Shown piece after piece: positions 35,880-48,213 of a stretch of 64,000 bases of DNA. Source of the stretch: Raphanus sativus. Its lineage: Eukaryota; Streptophyta; Magnoliopsida; Brassicales; Brassicaceae. Numbering within the stretch: position 1 is the stretch's first letter; each line of letters starts with the position of its first letter. The stretch covers positions 46,790,908 to 46,854,907 of the forward strand of contig NC_079516.1 in NCBI RefSeq assembly GCF_000801105.2, in the 5' to 3' direction. Below the pieces are notes generated by a model. The model was not told where the DNA came from. It saw only the letters and a program-made list of their open reading frames with translations, and did no database searches. The position numbers were made by a program, and so were the translations under genes.

Positions 35880-37988
35880 TCAGTGAGTTCTTTGTTGTTT
35901 GGTATTTTTACTTTTCTATTAGTGGTTAGAGATCTCTGTGTGTGACTGAAGTTCGGTGTATGTTCAAGAGTTGAAATAATTCAATGAAATAGTGAAATGT
36001 GAAAATACTATTCGACATCTTTATTGATAACGAAACTTTGTGATGCCGTGATTTTCCTTTTCCTGTTCAAATTTTTTTGTTCAAAGATGTAGTACAATCT
36101 TTGTTCATAGATGGAGTACTTTTTATGATATGTAATACCGTTATATTTTTTATGGACAGAAAAACATATTTTTTATATGGGACTTATATGGGACTTTAAA
36201 TAAAATTTGAGAATTTGGCATGAATTTTTCAAAATTTAAAAAGGATTCAAACTAATTATAATCTGTGAGAGAGTTTCAGTCTGAAAACTCTCTAGTAATG
36301 ATGTTCTCAAAATGATTTTATTAAAAAAAATATTTTTTTGAAACTTTTAACACTGAGTAACACACGTTTCATTATATAATTTCTAACTGTATTACATATC
36401 ATAATCAACTATCTAAACATATACAATATTGATCAACAACGGATTATGATTCCACGATAATGCTCTCCTCACGGTTCTGTATATAAGATTCTCTTTCCAC
36501 GAGACAACCATAACGGACGCATAAATGCATTGCAACTTCTGATAAGTTTTGTATTCTATAATTGTAAGAAATCGCTAGTTTGAGATTCAAATTGGAGATA
36601 ACCTTTGAACTTTAATCAGTTGCATTAGGTGCTTCCACAATTTTTTGAAATCTACCAAAAACAGGTAATACTAAAGGTCGACCAAACATAAAGATCTAAT
36701 CAAGTTTGTCAAATATACGCACAGTAAAACATAAGTTCTAGCCGATCCATATGACAAATTGACTGTATACCCAAACATAAGTTCTAAGGGGCATATTTTC
36801 ATTTATTTTTTGAAAATATTTATATATAAATAATATTTTTAAAAGGTTTAGAGTGTTTAAAGTTTTGTGGGTTTTAGGTGGATTTTAAAGTTATTTGGGT
36901 GATTTTTTTTTCCGTTAAAGAAGTAAAAGTAGGGAGAAACCAATGAGGCATGACTGATTGCTGAGTGAAAAAGAATTAGATTTAGATTTCAATGTAAGAA
37001 GAAAATAGATCTGAAATAGTTCTGCAATTTTGTTTCTCGAATGTTATTTTATGAAGTCTCTTCAAATAACCCTGTATAGGTGAGTTTTCTATACGGACAA
37101 CTTATAACTAAAAATAGATGCAAAATATTCTGAAATCCAATTCACAACTTTTCTTTCAAAATATTGTTTAGTTTTGAATAACACTGAATTTGATTTAATT
37201 TTTATAAATTGTTAATTAAATAACATGAGATTACAAGTGCTTTGAAGTGATTTCACATAGGTTTTTTTTTTTTTTGACAAAGATTTCACATAGGTTCTAT
37301 GTTCAATAAAACATGATATGGATTTTGTTTTTAAACTCATCAGTTGAATAACATGGAGTTTTAAACAAACTTCAAAACTCCCTAAAATGCTAAGTTCAAT
37401 ATACACCTCCTTATAATTTTTATAATAATCAATAATTGTGTAACATTGTTCTGAAACTTTCATTAATGAATATATTGAATAAATTATAGTTATATTTTAA
37501 ATGTAAAATTTCATATTAATAAACGATGATAAAATTATGATGGAATTTAGTCAAATTTTTGTGAAAACATTAATACAGAGTTAAATGAATTTATCTTTAC
37601 AAATCGCTAATAGTAATGAATTAGTTTGAAAACGTAAAAAGATGCTGTTAAAAATTTGTTTAGCACATCCAAAAATTTGTGTTTTGAAAATCTTGGTATA
37701 TTATTTCAGTTATTTATGATATTTTGGGATTTATAGAATATGTCCTTAATTTTTTAATGATGCTTTGCTTACCTAATTCTTTTCCATACAATTCAACAAC
37801 TATTTTCAACTGATTCACATAAAAACATATTTGATTGATATACTTTGTTGCGTCTCTGAAAACGTTTACCACACAAATGATTAGCTATATACGACTATAC
37901 CACTTACAAGCTCACGAACGTGTTGTCTTCTTGCTCTGTTCTCACACATTAGTCTCAGCAGTAAGCAGAACCACTCACTCCGTGCATT
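35880..37988. other. spacer between the two UGT87A genes
   Basis: AT-rich, gene-free apart from the 3' flank of the first UGT and the promoter of the second. One micro-insertion lies at 37264-37281. No other structure recognised. Confidence 0.5.
37264..37281 (-). mobile_element. micro-insertion of 18 bp
   Basis: T12 followed by GACAAA sits between two copies of GATTTCACATAGGTT (37249-37263 and 37282-37296). On the minus strand it reads TTTGTC plus poly(A). Confidence 0.7.
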
Positions 37989-39526
37989 ATGGATCATGTT
38001 ATCAAACCACAACCATTCGGAATCTGCCACGTGGTGGCCATGCCTTGGCCCGGAAGAGGCCACATCAACCCCATGATGAACTTCTGCAAACTCCTCCTCC
38101 TCCGAGACCCTACCCTCCTCGTCACGTTCGTCGTCACCGAAGAATGGCTCGGCTTCATCGGGTCCGACCCGAAACCCGACCGTATCCACTTCGCCACTCT
38201 CCCCAACCTCATCCCCTCCGAGCTAGTCCGCGCCAACAACTTCACCGGCTTCGTCGACGCCATCTACACCAACTTAGAGGAGCCGTTCGAGCAGTTACTT
38301 GACCACCTCGGCTCTCCGCCTCCGACAGTAATCATCTCCGACACGTTCGTGCTGTGGGCAGTGCGTGTCGGCACGCGGAGGAATATTCCGGTAGCTTCTC
38401 TCTGGACTGAGTCAGCCACGATTCTCTCCCTCTTCATCCACTCCGGTCTTCTCGCAGCTCACGGCCATTTTCCCGTCGAAGCGTCAGGTACAGTTCCAAA
38501 CTTCCAAACTTTATTAATGTTTTATCGGTAATAAAGTTTAAGGTTACAAACTTTATTAATGTTTTATCGGTAATGAAGTATGAAGTTACAAACTTTATTA
38601 ATATTTTATCGTTAATATTTGATTCTTGAATCTTGGTTTTGTTTCTAGAGTCGAAAGAAGACGAAGTTGTTGACTACATTCCCGGTTTATCTCCGACGAG
38701 ACTCGGTGACTTGCCGGAGATCTACCGCGGCTTCAGCCACCAAGTGTTCAACAAAGTAAGGCCATGTTTCGATGAGCTCTCAAAAGCTAAGTATCTTCTA
38801 TTCCCTTCTGCTTACGAGCTGGAACCAAAAGCGCTAGACTTTTTCACTTCGAAGTTTGATTTCCCGGTTTACACCACCGGTCCGTTAATACCATTCGAGG
38901 AACTCTCCGCTGGAAATGAAGTCAGCGAACCTGAGTACATTAAATGGCTTGATGAACAACCTGAAAGGTCTGTTCTTTACATATCTCAGGGGAGTTTTCT
39001 TTCGGTCTCGGAAGCTGAGATGGAGGAGATAGTGGGGGGAGTGAGAGAGAGTGGAGTTCCGTTTCTTTGGGTGGCTCGTGGGGGAGAGTCGAAGATGAAA
39101 GAGGCTCTTGAAGGTAGCTCGGGTTTTGTGGTGAGCTGGTGTGATCAGCTGCGTGTGTTGTGCCATGCAGCTGTAGGAGGGTTTTGGACACATTGTGGGT
39201 TTAACTCGACGTTGGAAGGGATATATTCTGGAGTACCGATGCTGACGTTTCCTTTGTTTTGGGATCAGATTTTGAATGCTAAGATGATTGTTGAGGACTG
39301 GAGGGTGGGGATGAGGATCAAGAGCAATAAGAAGACGGAGTTGATAAGGAGAGACGAGATAAAGGAATCGGTGAAGAGATTTATGGATGGAGAGAGTGAA
39401 GAAGGGAAAGAGATGAGAAGTAGGGCTTGTCATCTTAGTGAGATATGTCGTGGATCAGTTGCAAACTTTGGTTCTTCTGATGTTAATATTGACTCTTTCT
39501 TGAAAGATATTACCAAGATTGTGTGA
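37989..39526 (+). CDS. UGT87A1: UDP-glycosyltransferase, UGT87A family (second copy)
   Basis: Exons 37989-38487 and 38649-39526; 458 aa. It is closely similar to the first copy throughout: PWPGRGHINPMMNFCKLLLL, VTFVVTEEWLGFIGSDPKPD, GSFLSVSEAEMEEIVGGV and a PSPG box running from WCDQLRVLCHAAVGGFWTHC to FWDQ. Exon 1 is exactly the same length (499 nt) in both genes, so they are tandem duplicates. The intron carries a threefold 42-bp repeat absent from the first copy. A catalytic His lies in the GHINPM motif near residue 24. Acceptor not predictable. UGT87A1 versus A2 cannot be decided from sequence alone. Confidence 0.9.
38505..38617. repeat. three-copy 42-bp intronic minisatellite
   Basis: CAAACTTTATTAATGTTTTA plus TCGGTAAT begins at about 38505, 38547 and 38589; the third copy is slightly diverged. 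It lies within the intron of the second UGT87A gene. Confidence 0.85.
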
Positions 39527-39529
39527 GCA

Positions 39530-40438
39530 TTATGTTGCATGTTTCTATTGTGATTTCTAAGAATATGTATGAGTTTGTAAAGACTCGAACTTTGCATAGA
39601 TATGTATTAAATCAATATGGATCATTTGTTAGACTCTTTTGATCATATCTTTAACTTTATTTTTATTTTTGTAAAAAGGCGGTCAAGAGGACTCTACAAT
39701 TTACATCAGTGACAATGACTAGTTACAGTAACTCTTAAGCTAATCTCAGACCAAACTGAAAAAGTAGCATATAGTTGAGTAGTTGATCTGAATGCTTAGT
39801 GATGGTGGGGTTTGAAAGTGTGCAACTATGTATAGCTTGGGCAGAAAGACTCTTTCCTCATCTTACTCAGCCCTGATTCTTATTAGTTTTTGAAGTACTT
39901 ATCGTTGTCAAGTTGAGTATAAAGTATTAGAATTTACATACTTACAAGTACAAATAAGTAACAAGTATGAAACAAATTTGTTATCCGGCTTGTTATTATC
40001 TGATATCTGTTCATATAAGACATTTTTGTTGTTAATAAAAGTAATTTACGTATTTTTTCCTAATAGAGTATAATTTCTCTCACACACTATTTAACTAAAT
40101 ATGTTAATTAATAAAAATATATAAATGTATTTTTAGTTATTTTTTTAATTGGGTGAAAATATTAAAGTAACTTTTTTTTTTCTGAGTGAGTGGTTTTTTA
40201 AATATTTGTACAATGTAATTTAAGACAAAACAAACATGTACATATACTTTAAGACAAGGGATCTCTTAAGACAATATACATATACTTTAGGGGGAAAAGA
40301 TGTAAAAGCCCAAGTAGAGTTAAAACCGCCGCTCTCTTGTCGGAGATTCCAGAGTGAATTGGGAATCGCTCTCTCCAACTATCTTGGAACCCTAATTCAA
40401 CAACACTCTCCGTCCTTTCCCTCTCGCATCCCAGACAA
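39530..40438. other. spacer before the mitochondrial carrier gene
   Basis: Holds the 3' flank of the second UGT and the promoter/leader of the carrier gene. No further gene or repeat recognised. Confidence 0.4.
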
Positions 40439-41527
40439 ATGGCGACAGAAGCTGCCACAACACCCGACCTCCGCCCCATCCCACAACCACCCGATTTCCA
40501 TCCAACCGTCCTCATCCCATCTCAAAACGACAAACTCCGCTTCTGGCACCTCATGGTCGCCGGCTCGATAGCCGGCTCCGTCGAACACATGTCCATGTTC
40601 CCAGTCGACACGATCAAAACCCACATGCAAACCATCCGCTCCTGCCCCATCAAACCCGTCGGCATCACCCAAGCTTTCCGCTCCATCATCAAAACGGAAG
40701 GCCCGTCAGCTCTCTACCGAGGCATTTGGGCCATGGGCCTCGGCGCCGGCCCGGCTCACGCCGTCTACTTCTCCTTCTACGAAGTCTCCAAGAAATATCT
40801 CTCCGGCGGGAACCCCAACAACTCTTTGGCTCACGCGGTTTCCGGCGCGCTCGCCACCGTGGCGAGCGACGCCGTGTTTACTCCGATGGATGTGGTTAAG
40901 CAGAGGCTGCAGATCGGGAAGGGGATGTACGGAGGGGTTTGGGATTGTGTGAAGAGGGTGATGAGGGAGGAAGGGTTTGGTGCTTTTTATGCTTCTTATA
41001 GGACGACTGTGCTTATGAATGCTCCGTTTACCGCTGTTCATTTCGCGACTTACGAGGCGGTTAAGAGGGGGTTGAGGGAGATTTCTCCGGAGTTTGTTGG
41101 TGGCGGAGGAGAGGAGGAGGAAGGTTTGTTGGTGTATGCTACTGCTGGAGCTGCTGCTGGTGGCTTGGCTGCTGTTTTAACCACGCCGCTTGATGTTGTC
41201 AAGACGCAGTTGCAATGTCAGGTTAGTAGATTACATAGTTATGATGCTTAGATGATGTGTGCAGTTATGTAGACTATAGGATTGAAATAGTAGTAGGCTT
41301 TGATCATTTTGTATGTGGTGATGTTTCAGGGTGTGTGCGGTTGTGACCGTTTCAAGAGCGGTTCTATAAGCGATGTGTTTCGCACGATCATTAAGAAAGA
41401 TGGGTATAGAGGACTTGCTAGAGGATGGCTACCAAGAATGCTCTTCCATGCTCCAGCTGCTGCTATCTGCTGGTCCACTTACGAAACTGTCAAATCATTC
41501 TTTCATGATGTCAATGGCGCGCCTTGA
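40439..41527 (+). CDS. MIT1: mitochondrial substrate carrier, mitoferrin-type
   Basis: Inner mitochondrial membrane carrier, probably importing iron. Exons 40439-41221 and 41330-41527 join in phase 0 to 326 aa. The three Solcar repeats carry the carrier signature PX[DE]XX[KR]: FPVDTIKTHMQ (about residue 57), TPMDVVKQRLQ (about 144) and TPLDVVKTQLQ (about 250). Each is followed by a G-rich or YRG..PRM-type helix end (ALYRGIWAMGLGAGPAHA; GLARGWLPRMLFHAPAAAI). The GAGPAHAVYFS motif fits the mitoferrin subfamily. The N-terminus is Pro-rich, as expected for a non-cleaved leader. Exon 1 is unusually GC-rich (Ser/Pro codons). It converges on PBCP, stop codons about 300 bp apart. Symbol taken from orthology by position. 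Confidence 0.88.
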
Positions 41528-41827
41528 AGAAGACCATACACAACATAGCGCTGCTGTTCTTAGTGTTAGACACACTAGGCTCGTTAGAGAGATCTCTGTT
41601 TGTATACTGATCGGTTTTCATGCAATAATGTTGTCTGATTTGCTTTCGTCGTTTAGAAAATTTTGTATTTTAAATTTGTTTTGATGAGATAATACTAAAA
41701 GGAATAGATGAGCTTTAAAGAAGTCAATTCACAAGGATAAAGATTCAATTTCTTTGATAAGATGCTCCAATACAAATGACAAGTTTCATTTTACAAAAGA
41801 ATAATGAGAAAAATGATCACTTAAGAC

Positions 41828-43495
41828 TCAAGAGTCCACCACTTGGGCAACGATTACAGTCACATCATCAAGCTTCCCTCCTGCAGAACCAAAGATCAAC
41901 TCAGAAACTGCTCTTTCTGTAATAATGAAACTGACAATTTCTTTTTACCTGTAAGCTTCATTCCCAATGCCTTCTTCCAGAGCGGAACATCAAACCCCTG
42001 TTTCATGTCAAACCGCATGTACATGGAGTCAGAAAACAAACAGGGAAATCCATTATTGGTTTGGTTAAAAAACCTACCTTGGCTCTTGCTTCCAGTGCAT
42101 ATGGAGACTCAAAGCCTGGATCTCTTGAATGGCTACTCGCCACTTCAGCTAGTAATCTCGCTGCCATAGTTGTACCAGAAAAAAACAATGTCACTTTCTG
42201 AACTTTCAGATTATATACGTAGGCAAGATTAGTTAATTTTATATGATACACACGTACATGATTCAGCCACATCTGCATGTTTGGTCACTATATTAACAAT
42301 CTCATGATCAAATACGTTATCGAAAAGCCCGTCTGAACCCATCACGATCACGTCTCCTTTCTTTACTTCCATTACGTTAAACTGCTTCAAGTAATAAGAA
42401 AAGAGTGTTTCAAGAGGTACAAAACATGAAAGGTTGGTAGAGATTTATTTACCGAGGCGTCTAGATATGTTTGAGCAGACCCTTCAGAGCTAAGTTGATA
42501 GGGACAGTCAAAGTAATGCTCTTGTGGAGTAGTCGAGAAAATGATCTGGCCTGCAGAATTAGAACCGAATCAAAATCTCTTCCTCGAAGGCTGAACACTG
42601 AAACAATCTAGTATCTCAGGTTACAGAAGGAGAAGACGAAACCTTGTCGGAGAAGCTTAAGTCCACAGTCTCCAACATTGCCTATTTTCAGAACACCAAC
42701 TTCCTCAAGCATGGCTACAATACTGCTTCACCAAATAACCAACCCCCCCACATCAAAAACGGATAAACAAACCTTTGAAGAGAATAGCAATGAGGATTAA
42801 AAATTAAAAAAATCTCACATTGTAGCAGAACCTCTGGAAGTAGTTGCGGTATGAGCTTTGTCAATTAGGAAACCAGGATCATATCTCACCTGTGTCCAAA
42901 AAAAAAAAAGAAAAAAAAAAGGAAGAATTAGAAGCAAGAAATCACTCAAAAAGATAACCAAAACTACCTCTTCATCATCAACTAGACGAGAAGCATTAGC
43001 CATGAGCTCTTCTGAGAACAAGGAAGGGTCAACATCTTGTTCAGCCCAGCTGAGAGAATAAAAGATACAAAACTTTATCGAAAACAACATGATAAACCCA
43101 TAAGCAAAGAATTAAAAGAAAAAAAAACGGTTATGATCGGATATATATACCTGGAAACACCATCCGCCACAGCAATGACACCACCTCTATAGCTACTTAC
43201 AAAGAGAGCATCTTCCCCACCTTTCTCTACCTATCAGAAGCCTCTCTATTTTCAATTCTCTTTTCTTTTATTGTGGCATCATATCATTATTACACAAAGA
43301 AACAAGTACCTTATCTGGATGCGGGATAGCGTGAACTCCTGCAGACAGAGAGAGTCCAGACCGAAGTGGTTGGAGTTCTGATGGAGCACAGCGGCAGAGG
43401 GAATCAACGCGAGTGGGTTTGGATAGAGTTAGATGGGAGAGACGAAGCGAAGAGCTTGCCTGAGGAACCATTATTCTTGTCATCGGAATCGCCAT
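41828..43495 (-). CDS. PBCP: PP2C-type photosystem II core phosphatase
   Basis: Dephosphorylates photosystem II core proteins in chloroplasts. Ten exons (minus): 43495-43310, 43230-43151, 43049-42968, 42889-42819, 42722-42643, 42550-42453, 42381-42258, 42160-42078, 41997-41949 and 41880-41828. All junctions keep frame and give 301 aa. The N-terminus is Ser/Arg/Leu-rich and acid-poor, as in a transit peptide. PP2C metal-binding motifs follow: VADGVSSWAEQ, GNVGDCGL, GSDGLFDN and GKLDDVTVIVA. Length and exon-rich structure fit the short plastid PP2C related to PBCP rather than typical PP2C clades. The assignment to PBCP also rests on order next to the carrier gene. Converges on the carrier gene. 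Confidence 0.9.
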
Positions 43496-44960
43496 TTATT
43501 TCCTAGCAGCAACAATCGTCTTGTTTTCTCTTTCTGTGTCTACTCACTCTGTTTCCATCATGTGGCTGTTACTCTGTCAGTTTGTAGAGATTATATGACA
43601 GAATAAAGAATCGGTTTATCAGAAAGACATCACCACCAGTGGTCTTCGTGGTAGAACAGTAACCCCGGTTCGATGACCGGCTGGTACATTAAAGAGCTGT
43701 GATGTGATGAAATTAGGCTTAATTGCTGATTTTCTTGGCCCGAACCCGATCAACAACTAGTTGGGGATTAAATCACGGAAGCTATAGTTCGGTATTAAAA
43801 TTGCCGATTGCAAATATTTGAAGATTTAAATGCCTGTATTCCGATCTTTCATACTGTTTTTAATAAAATAAATACTTTTCTAAAAAAACATGCAAAATGG
43901 TCTAGTTTATCATAGAAAAATATCTATTAAAATAAAATGTTAGTCTTGTTGGTTAGATTGATAATGAACCACTAAATAAGAATTTTAATCGTAAAAGATT
44001 TTGTAATAAACCTCAAATCAAATAAAATAGATCTAAATCATTCTAAACATAATTGAATTAAAACTGCATAAGATTACAAAACAAAACCGACCTAGAATCC
44101 TAAATATAATCTGATGCATTCATTATCCTTAAAATTTATCATACATTGTAATACTGCAAAACTTCATTTTTCAATACCTTAAAAGTTACATACATAAAAC
44201 TGAATATAAATTGTATCAAATAGATAAACAATAGTTTTGATAAGAGTGGATACCAAATTTATTTACTTGATAACATAAGTTATAAGAGTATTACGGAGAC
44301 AAAAGGCATAATCTAGTTAAAAATAATTTTACTCGAGTACTATGTTTAGCTAGCAACAAAATGACATCTTAAACTTTAAAATAACTTATTATTCTTTAGT
44401 TTTATTTAAATTATGCCGTACTCTAAGTCATATGTCAATTTTACTTGTTAAATTTTATGAAACATTGAATGCAATTACATCAACTTTTTTTAATATGTTA
44501 AGTTTTCTAAGCATGAAGATATGGTAAGGTTATGTCAATTACATCAATTAGTATCTTTGAACGTTGTGACTTGATTATAGTTTTCTTAATTAACATGTGC
44601 TATCATAAGTCAAGTTTGAATCCAATTTTATCAAATAGTTAGTAACAGAAAACCACAAAAAACAAAAAATCAACCATTTTCAATATATAAAGTTTTAATC
44701 ATACATTTGCTATATCTTTTTCAAATATATGAAATACCAGTTGGCTTCTTTAGTATAGAGACGATTTATTTTTCTCATTGCAGAAATGTTTTTAACAAAA
44801 AGAAACTGCACAACAATTGTTCTTCAAAGCCAAAGAAAGAAACAAAAGTAAAGAGTGATATTATTGCGGTAATAAGTCTTTTATTTTTTTGTGTGTTGGT
44901 TATGTCCTTCAAGTTTTATTAGGTTTGAAGATCATTATTAATTATGTAATCTGTGTTTCA
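43496..44960. other. PBCP upstream region and spacer
   Basis: Contains the PBCP promoter/leader and a decayed tRNA-Gly copy at 43633-43687. The rest is AT-rich with no gene. Confidence 0.4.
43633..43687 (+). pseudogene. tRNA-Gly(GCC) relic lacking the anticodon arm
   Basis: CCACCAGTGGTC..CGTGGTAGAACAGTA is joined directly to CCCCGGTTCGATGACCGGCTGGT. It matches the acceptor, D and T arms of the tRNA-Gly at 47602-47672, but about 15 bases including the anticodon are deleted and the acceptor stem is mutated. The 3' flank also shares GAGCTGTG.TGATGA with the functional gene, so flank and tRNA were copied together. Confidence 0.75.
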
Positions 44961-44962
44961 GG

Positions 44963-45375
44963 GCCTCCTAGAGATATTCTCGACACAGTTGGAGATCAAG
45001 AAGTGTCCATCGCCTCAAAGGACTCTTCTTGCATAGGTATGCATAGTCAGTTGTATATGTGCACCTCTGGTTTGTTATTGTTTTATGAATCTATACACTT
45101 CATGGCTGCAGTTGGATGATGGTTTTAGCCCAAATCCTTTCTCAGTGGCTCTAAGAAACTTCGGTAGTAAATCAACAGATAAAGACAAGGATGCTGGTCA
45201 GTAAAGTCCCTCTGCAAACTTTCCTCTTCTCTTGGTACATGATATTAGAATGAATTCTTGTTTTGCAGATGTCAAAATGGTGATTCACCAAGAAGGAAAA
45301 CAACTCAGCAGCACACAACTGGAGCAGAACTATCAGGATTGGGTTATGAAGATGCATGATGAAGAGATGTTTGAA
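44963..45375 (+). pseudogene. decayed multi-exon gene fragment, unknown
   Basis: Three exon-like segments are preceded by good acceptors (TTTCAG, GCTGCAG, TTTTGCAG). They encode DILDTVGDQEVSIASKDSSC, then LDDGFSPNPFSVALRNFG and DVKMVIHQEGKQLSSTQLEQ followed by NYQDWVMKMHDEEMF. The second and third join in frame, the first and second do not (the likely donor leaves phase 1 and leads to an early stop). No start or end is visible. I do not recognise the family; the composition suggests a fragment of a larger protein. Coding sequence may continue to about 45760 in another frame. Confidence 0.4.
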
Positions 45376-46030
45376 AACTGGTTCTGTTTCCCTTTTTTTT
45401 CTCCTGGTTTGTTTTTGTTTAATAAGAGTTGCGAAACTGGTTCTGCAAACTATCTATCTATGTTACTTGAGTTTGTTAATTTGAATCAAAATCTGTTTTC
45501 TTTACTTAAATACAATCTAGAGCACAAAGCTTCTCTTTCTAGTTGGTCAACATCTTCTTCATCTCTAAAGCTTGGACTTTTAAATCTACTTTCAACTAGA
45601 CACAACTTTCATCTCCATGCCCCTTGACTCGAAAACCGATTCCCATGAAACTTCTCTCCCCACAACCTCTGATCTCAATGACTTCCTCAGAAAAGAAGAT
45701 GTTTCCTCCTCCTTAGTTCGGAAAACTGACTTTTGTTGCTTCAGTTCCTCGACTGCTTCTTCGTCTCCTTGACACTCAAGACCAAAAGATTGATCCCATA
45801 TGAGGTTTTCTGATTTCTTACATATCTCTTTTGTGTTTACTTCTATTTTTCTGTTATGTCATGCTGAAGAGATAGAACCTAACGAACAGAGTACTAGCTT
45901 GTGACTTGATCTCCACGTTTATTGCTTCTACTATTCTCACTTCGCGTTTTAGTGAACTCAATTTCTTCCCCATAACTCCCTTCTTTTTTGTTCTTAATCA
46001 AAGATGAAGTTTTGTTGATGGAACAAAGAC

Positions 46031-46061
<31 letters not shown>

Positions 46062-46256
46062 CTTATGGTGGTGGAAGGTGATCATAATATCATACTACTT
46101 TATGTAGTGCATATATAAACACATTACTTTTGAGTTTCTTATTGGTAGTTATGATTCGAGATCTTAGTAAGTGGTCCTAGATTTATCCACTGTAGAATTC
46201 CAGAGGACAACACTTTTGTAACTTACTTGGCTTTAAAGTATATAAAAGACCGTAAA

Positions 46257-46943
46257 TCTATCTTATTAAAACAGAAACATTTTGTTGGACCTAACATTTA
46301 TTTTGTAAGTTTTTAAATTAAATACACATTTATACTTTATAGTTAAACATACATTAAATCACTAATGTTCCTTTCTTTATACTACTATCCATGTTTCTAA
46401 ACAATATACTTATTTCTTTATACTACTATCAACGTTTCCAAATAATATACTTATTTCTTTATACTACTATCAATGTTTTCAAACAATATATTTTTATACT
46501 ACTATCAATGTTTTCAAATAATACAATAATTAATCTTAATTATTTTATATCTATCATTTTCTCTTTAAAATTTTGTAGAAACTTCATAATTTCATAAATT
46601 GTAAAATAGTAAACTTTAAAATTTCGATTATAAAATTACAAATTATGAAACTATTACATTTTAGATCTAATTATATTACATATCGGTCATCCATCAGTTC
46701 AATCGGTTAGTCTCGGGTTTTAGTGATTTTTTAATATGAATATTTTAAAAACATAAATTGAATTGTCAGATCTCCGGATTAACCGGTATAATCACAATCG
46801 GGTTGAATTTAAAAATACTGATTTAAATGCAAAAATATTTTAAATACACACTCTTTAAAAATTACCAAAATATTTGTTAAATTATTAGTAAAATTTTTCA
46901 TGTTAAAATATCCCGCGCTTCAAAAGCGCGGATCAAAATCTAG
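46257..46943 (+). mobile_element. non-autonomous Helitron, 687 bp
   Basis: Starts TCTATCTTATTAAAACAG after an A and ends CTAG before a T, the A|T target usual for Helitrons. An 8-bp stem hairpin (CCGCGCTT/AAGCGCGG, 3-base loop) lies just before the 3' end, followed by ATCAAAATCTAG. There are no terminal inverted repeats, no target duplication and no Rep/helicase coding sequence. The termini match the second element at 54374-55564. Confidence 0.8.
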
Positions 46944-47601
46944 TTCAAATTAAATATACGCTATGGGGTTATATAATAACAAAGGTGGATTAGATCATGA
47001 CTTGGTGCATATCCTCGTTGCTCCAAATAGATATTAACCTTTGTCTTGTGTTAATACGATGATCTTTTATACTATTATGGAACTGAAACAAGTTTTGATC
47101 TCCAATATCCAAAATTTTATCAAGAATCAAACTTCAGATTTCTTTGAGCAACGTTGAAATATAGGTTTTCTTACACTTTTTATGAAAAATCATCTATGAA
47201 ACTTATACAGTGTTATCTTTCAACTATAATTATAGTCGTCTCAACTAATGACATAATCAACAAAAATAAGAATTAAGAAACTGATACAACGAAAACTAAA
47301 TTATATAATAATGAAACAAAAAGGGAAAATGAAAAATATGGGTAAAAGGAAAAATGATGTATGATGTATAATATGATAAAATTGAAATAAGAGGAAAAAC
47401 TATATGGTGATTTACATCTCTTAACATTAAAATAGAAATATTACAACATTTTTTGTAACTATGTCTCATAACCATAAAAAAAACCGGTCCAAATACCCGA
47501 ATTCCTAGCATTAGAAGAAACCTTAACAACATATGTACCTCCAATAGTCTTCCACATTGGTGATATTATTAAGAGAGAACAAAAAGGAGAATAAACAATC
47601 A
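46944..47601. other. AT-rich spacer before tRNA-Gly
   Basis: No gene or repeat recognised other than the tRNA upstream region. Confidence 0.4.
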
Positions 47602-47672
47602 GCACCAGTGGTCTAGTGGTAGAATAGTACCCTGCCACGGTACAGACCCGGGTTCGATTCCCGGCTGGTGCA
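47602..47672 (+). tRNA. tRNA-Gly (GCC)
   Basis: A 71-nt cloverleaf: acceptor stem GCACCAG pairs with CTGGTGC, D arm around GGTCTAGTGGTAGAAT, anticodon loop CTGCCAC with anticodon GCC, T arm CCGGGTTCGATTCCCGG and discriminator A. TTCGA and the B box are intact. No intron, and CCA is not encoded, as usual for plants. Confidence 0.97.
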
Positions 47673-48213
47673 ATATAGGATGAGCGATGATGAAAATATC
47701 TTGAGCTGTGGTGATGAATCTTCGGATGTGATATAAACCTCGCTTTAACCTGAGCTCATCCTTTCCAGTTGTTTTTGGTCAACAATTTTTTTTAATGTTG
47801 AAAATAAACACTACTTTATTTAGTGAAAGAAACAAACAAAAAAATTTATGAGAAGCCAACCCAAAACCCACTAGATATATAACACGGTCTTTTGTTGCAT
47901 ATGAAGTGTTGAAAATACACACTACTTTATTTAGTAAAGAAAAACAAACAAAAAAACCCCATTAGATATTACTCCCTCTGTTTTTTAAAAAGATGTATGT
48001 TTTAGAGTTTTCACACATATTAAGAAAACACACAATCTTTTTTGTTGTATATGACGTGTTTGCCCTTTCATCAACTGGAAATTAAGAAGAAAAAAAAAGA
48101 TATCTCAACAAGCTAAGTGTTACATAAATATTTCGATACAAAACTTTAAATTTCGAAGCACCAGAGAGATTCTCAACTCAAAATACATGAATAAAAAGCT
48201 TAGCAAGAGCGTC
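47673..48213. other. spacer between tRNA-Gly and MCAT
   Basis: Gene-free. It contains a partial Stowaway-type terminus near 47971 (ACTCCCTCTGTTTTTTAAAA). The last part is the MCAT 3' flank. Confidence 0.4.

Noticed and set aside
38885..39433. 182-aa minus-strand frame
   Set aside because: Antisense of the UGT PSPG exon.
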